Origin: Paragordius varius
Taxonomy: Eukaryota; Nematomorpha
Length of the DNA stretch: 64,000 bases
Direction: 5' to 3'
Assembly: GCA_964247055.1 (NCBI GenBank)
Contig: OZ176058.1
Span: 1,178,001-1,242,000 of the forward strand
Part shown: positions 39,501 to 45,500 of the stretch, one piece after another
Position numbering within the stretch: the stretch's first letter is position 1
Layout of the letters: each line of letters starts with the position of its first letter
Notes under the pieces: generated by a model
The model's database searches: none
What the model saw: the letters and a program-made list of their open reading frames with translations, nothing else
What the model was told of the DNA's origin: nothing
Program-made: the position numbers and the translations under genes

Positions 39501-42500
39501 TTTTGGGCACCAATATAACTCATTTTATATTAATATAAAATATATCTTTATGGCGCATAATTTTTTATTTTTTCAGTATTATTTATATTAACATAATTTC
39601 ATTTTCTAACAATATAAGTAATTATTAATCTTAAAAAACACATAATTTATTTTAGGGTAACTTTGAATTGTCCAAGGTGAATTTAAACTGTAAATGGTAT
39701 ATAATATAGAAATTTATTTTATATTTTTTTAATTTCAATTAAAATATTTTATAATCGTTTAATTATAAAATTTGCACATTAGCTAACCTGATGGCTCATG
39801 AATTTACGCGTATGATTGAAATCATGCGGTCAAACAAAATTTTGGAAATTAATTTTTGGATTCTTAAAATTTATTATCATAAAATTTTTAAATTCGTTCA
39901 ATATTAATTAAAAATTATAACATTCGGTTTATATGTCAATTTTTGTTTTTGATATTGTTTAAATTTTTTTATTCTTTCGTTATATAATATTTTTTATTTA
40001 AGTGAATTGATTTTTAATTAAAATTTTTAATTTTTATTTTAAAATTTTTGAATTAAAATATATATTGTTTCATCAACTATCAAAGAATTTAAAATTTAAA
40101 TTATTATTTTTTATATAAAATTAAAGGCAAATTCATATTATTCATAAAAGTCATATGTTTTTAAAATCGACTAATTCCAAAATTTGCACAATAGCATTTA
40201 ACCTGATGGCTCACGAATGCCTAACGCGTATGATTGAGATCATACGGTCAAACAAAATTTTTTGGAAATTTATTTTTGGATTCTTAAAATTATTATGAGA
40301 AATTTGTAATGTTTAAAAAATTATAAGATTTGGGTTATTTTAATAATTTGTTTATAAATTTGTTTAGATCTTTAACTATTTAGTTAAGTTATAACTTTTT
40401 TTAATTAAATGAATTGATTTTTAATTAAAATTTTCAATTTTTATTATAAAATTTTTGAGTTTAATAATTTGTATCATCAACCATAATATTTAAAGTTAAT
40501 TTATAAATTTCTTTTTTAAATTTTTAATTTTTTTGTTATTAAATATTTTTTATTCAAATGATAATTAAAATTTATTTAATTTTTATTCTAAAATTTAATT
40601 CTTGATAGTAAATATTTTAAATATTTTTATAAAACACATATGTTTATAATCGATCAATTCCAAAATTTGCACAATAGCATTTAACCTGATGGCTCACGAA
40701 TGCCTAACGCGTATGATTGAGATCATACGGTCAAACAAAATTTTTTGGAAATTTATTTTTGGATTCTTAAAATTATTATGAGAAATTTGTAGAATTGTTT
40801 GAAATATTAATAAAAAATATTGGATTTAGTTTATTTATTAATAATTTGTTTATAAATTTGTTTAGATCTTTAATTATTTAGTTAAATTATAACTTTTTTT
40901 AATTAAATGAATTGATTTTTAATTAAAATTTTCAATTTTTATTATAAAATTTTTGAGTTTAATAATTTGTATCATCAACCATAATATTTAAAGTTAATTT
41001 ATAAATTTCTTTTTTAAATTTTTAATTTTTTTGTTATTAAATATTTTTTATTCAAATGATAATTAAAATTTATTTAATTTTTATTCTAAAATTTAATTCT
41101 TGATAGTAAATATTTTAAATATTTTTATAAAACACATATGTTTATAATCGACCAATTCCAAAATTTGCACAATAGCATTTAACCTGATGGCCCATGAATG
41201 CCTTACGCGTATGATTGAAATCATACGGTCAAACAAAATTTTTTAGGAAATTTATTTTTGGATTCTTAAAATTATTATGAGAAATTTGTAGAATTGTTTG
41301 AAATATTAATAAAAAATATTGGATTTAGTTTATTTATTAATAATTTGTTTTTATATTATTAAAATTGTTTTAAATGCTAATTAAAAATTATAACTTTTTT
41401 TTAATTAAATGAATTGATTTTTAATTAAAATTTTCAATTTTTATTATAAAATTTTTGAACCAAAATATATTTTGTTTCATCAACTATCAAATGTAATTTA
41501 ATTCTTGATATTAAATATTTTAAATAGTTTTATAAAAGTCATATGATTTTAATCGACTAATTCCAAAATTTGCACATTAGCATTTAATCTGATGGCCCAT
41601 GAATGCCTAACGCGTATGATTGAAATCATACGGTCAAACAAAATTTTTTGGAAATTGATTTTTGGATTCTTAAAATTATTATGAGAAATTTGTAGAATTG
41701 TTTGAAATATTAATAAAAAATATTGGATTTGGTTTATTTATTAATAATGGGTTTATAAAATTGTTTAGATCTTTAATTATTTAGTTAAATTATAACTTTT
41801 TTTTAATTAAATGAATTGATTTTTAATTAAAATTTTCAATTTTTATTCTAAAATTTTTGAATCGAAATATATTTTGTTTCATCAACTATCAAATGTAATT
41901 TAATTCTTGATATTAAATATTTTAAATAGTTTTATAAAAGTCATATGATTTTAATCGACTAATTCCAAAATTTGCACATTAGCATTTAACCTGATGGCTC
42001 ATGAATGCCTTACGCGTATGATTGAAATCATACGGTCAGACCTGAATACAGATGTCGTGTGTGCTACGTTTGAAGCCATTAATCAAATCCTTAAAACAGG
42101 TGTTATTACAGCTGATCATGGCGCATCAGCTGTTTTGTTGGAACCGATTTTGACGCTCGTCAAAAGAGGAATTCGTAAAAAGGTTTAAATTTGATTAGAA
42201 TATTCTAGAAAGTTATAGTAAGGATTAAAGTTTTATACAGGTTAAAATTAATTTAATTTCCGTAAATGACTTGAGAAGTTTTAAAACGGGTGTGTTATAA
42301 CAGCTGATCACGGCGGATCAGCTGTTTTGTTGGAACCAATCTTGACACTCGTAAAACGAGGAATTCGGAAAAAGGTTTGGTTTTTGATAAGAATATTCTA
42401 GCAGGTTATAGTAAAGTGTCAGGTTTTATTTGCGTTAAAATTAATTTAATTTCCGTAAATGACTTTGAAAAGTGTTAAAACATATGTTATAACTGCTCAG

Positions 42501-45500
42501 AACAGAGAATCAGCTGTTCTATTGGAACCGATCCGCTTGTAAAATGAGGAATTAGATAAGAATTTGATATAAGATTTATTAAGAATATTCTGGAAAGGTT
42601 TTCAACTAATTCTTTAAGAAATATCATAAATCTTTTATAAAAAGTTTTGGGTCTGATGTTAAATCCTTCTACAAAAAACAGCTGAGCACGGCCGTTTTTT
42701 GGTTTGTTAACTTTTATCGGTCTTTTGAGGTTTTTATAATCTTAGTAAGATTCCAACAGCGTGCCAGTATTTTTACAGGCACTTTCAATTATTTTGTAAA
42801 AATATGGAATATAAATTCAGTTTTAACAATGATTAACATTTTTTGATACATATATATGGATAAATATATTTTTTAAAATTTAATTGTTTCAAATATTTTC
42901 TAAACAAAAACAAACAGCTGAAATGTCAACTGAGTGATGACGATACAGATGATGTCGAACATCAAAATGGGGAAATGGAAACAGCTGTGAATCCTGTTAT
43001 TTCTAGAAAAGGTTTTTGTTTTTGGATTTTTTTTCTGGTTTAGTTGATGTACAATATGTTTATTTTATTTGCAAAATTTCTAGTTTAAATTGATTTTTAA
43101 AGAATTAAAAATACTATTTCTAATTTTTTATCTTTTCTTTTGATATAATAACTGATACATGTGGAAACAAAATAGAAAATATTTAATTTAAACTATATTT
43201 ATATATTCTTTTTTGACTCATTTTTTACACAAATTCCACATTGAAATATTATGTTATATAGGAAAACGTCTAAATGCAGACGGACAAAATGGCGGTGCCG
43301 ATGATGATGAAGATGGAACCGAAGCAGATGAACTGCTCGTTCAAACCAGCTGGGAATGCGTCTGTGCGCTAGTCAGCTGTTTTACACCTGCTCGTTTTGG
43401 CGAACGGAAAACAGCTGATGGCGGTCTTTCATACTTTATGGATTTGTTACAAAAGAAATTGGTAAAAACAATAATATAATAAAATATAATAAAATAAATC
43501 AATTATTTTTTTGGAATTTATTTTATATTTTATCATTTTTAAAAATTAATTTTGGATATATTTAAATATAAAGTTGTTAGGATATTTTTATCAGCAAATT
43601 ATAGTTTTTGTTTATCATATTATTAACCTATATTTTAATTTTTTAAAAAAATTTCGACATATACTCTCAAAATTAAAATTTGATTTATTATTTTTAAAAA
43701 CAATAAAATATTAGCGAATACTTATTTTGTTACGAAAAAAATCTAAATATTTATTAAATAATTGATTTATTCACACATAAACGCAGATGGTCGTCCCCGG
43801 AACAGGTGATCACACATCAGGTGACAGTACGACCATTGATGAATCTGGGGAAAGGTATTTTATTCTAAAAATTTAATTATTTTATATTTTGAATTTTTTT
43901 CATAATAATGCAAATTTATTGTTAAATCATATTACAGTCATGTTTCCTTTATTTTATCAAAAAAAAATTTTTTCGTTAAATGGGGGTATAAATATTTGGT
44001 AAAGAATGGAAAAAACAAGAGTTGGTAATTCTTATACTTTTTGATAAATATAATATTGTTATTACCATAGAGCTCTTGTTTTTTCCATTCTTTACCAAAT
44101 ATATATCCATTTAAGGAAAAATAATGAATTTTTGATAAAATTAAGGATACATCACTGACCGAATTAAAACGAATAATTTTGAATAAAAAGCTCAAACATC
44201 GTTTTTTTAGTATTTACGTTGGATTTAAATTATAAACGGCATTAATATTATATGTAATAATAAAATTTATTTCTATAATTTTATCATCTTTTTTTATAAT
44301 AAAATGATTAATGGCATTTATATTATATGTAATAATATAATCATTATTATAAAATTTATGCATGAGTAGTAATAAATATTTGTTAATACTTTATAGATTA
44401 GTGTTGGTTGGTGTTTTAGCCGAACTGATTAGCATAATGACACCTGATCAGCTGTGGCCTGACCGGCCTTCAACCATAGACATGTGTTTTGCCATGTTGT
44501 ATCATGTCATTAACCCAGCTGTTTTAGATGGTAATTCTAAGGTTTGGTTTGGGTTTTTTAGGTTTTTTCTAATAAAAATTGAATATATTAAAATTAAAAA
44601 TAAAGGATAATTAATGATTAAATTTTTAATAAAAAATGCGTTTTAATAATTTTTACTTTTTTGGAAGAATTAAAACAACAGATGTTTTAAAGTTTCGAAA
44701 ATTTTTTACAAATTATAAAAAAATGATAAAATTAATATATGTTTTTAATTTTTTAATTTAATATAATCAATAATGACATTTAGTTCAAAAAAATAAATAA
44801 AATTTTAAAAAAATAAGTTTATAAAGACATGTATTTTGCCATGTTTTATCGTGTAATTAACCCAGCTGTTTTGGATAAATAAGGTTACCTTTGTAGGGAA
44901 AACATAAAAAATTTGTTAAATTAAAAATTTTCACTTGTTATTACTTCTATTTAATATATTTATTTTGTATTATTAATAAATATAAATATCCCTTTTCAAA
45001 AAATAGTTTTATATATTTTTTAAGAGAACAAATTAAAAAAAATTAATTTTTTTATATTTTCCAGGAAGAAAATGATACGACAGAATTGGAAATCCTTAGT
45101 AATGCACTTTTTGGCCTTGGCTGGTTAGTGCTAAATAATGCTCAACAGCTCATCTTGGATCAAAAGTATGAAAATTTCTCTGGTTATATTTTTAATTTTA
45201 TTATTAAACCAATTTTTTTAAGATATTATAAACTTATATTAAAAGAAAATTTTTTTGATTTTATATATTAAGTAATTATTTAAAATATTGATATATTAAT
45301 ATATACCATGATTCAAATAAATTATGTGTCGGTCTCTATTATAAACCATTATAAAAATGAAATATACATTTATGGTTTATTTTTTTATTTTTTCAGTATT
45401 ATTTTAATTTTTTAACAAAATTTTATCTTTTAAAAATATAATAAAAATAGGGTGAATTTTAATTGTTATTCAAGTGTAAAAGTGACGGTATTAATTATTA

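Noticed and set aside
39783-41640. Exon 22 copies as alternative exons
   Set aside because: Each is truncated at TCA(A/G)AC and continues as intron sequence with no donor at a homologous place.
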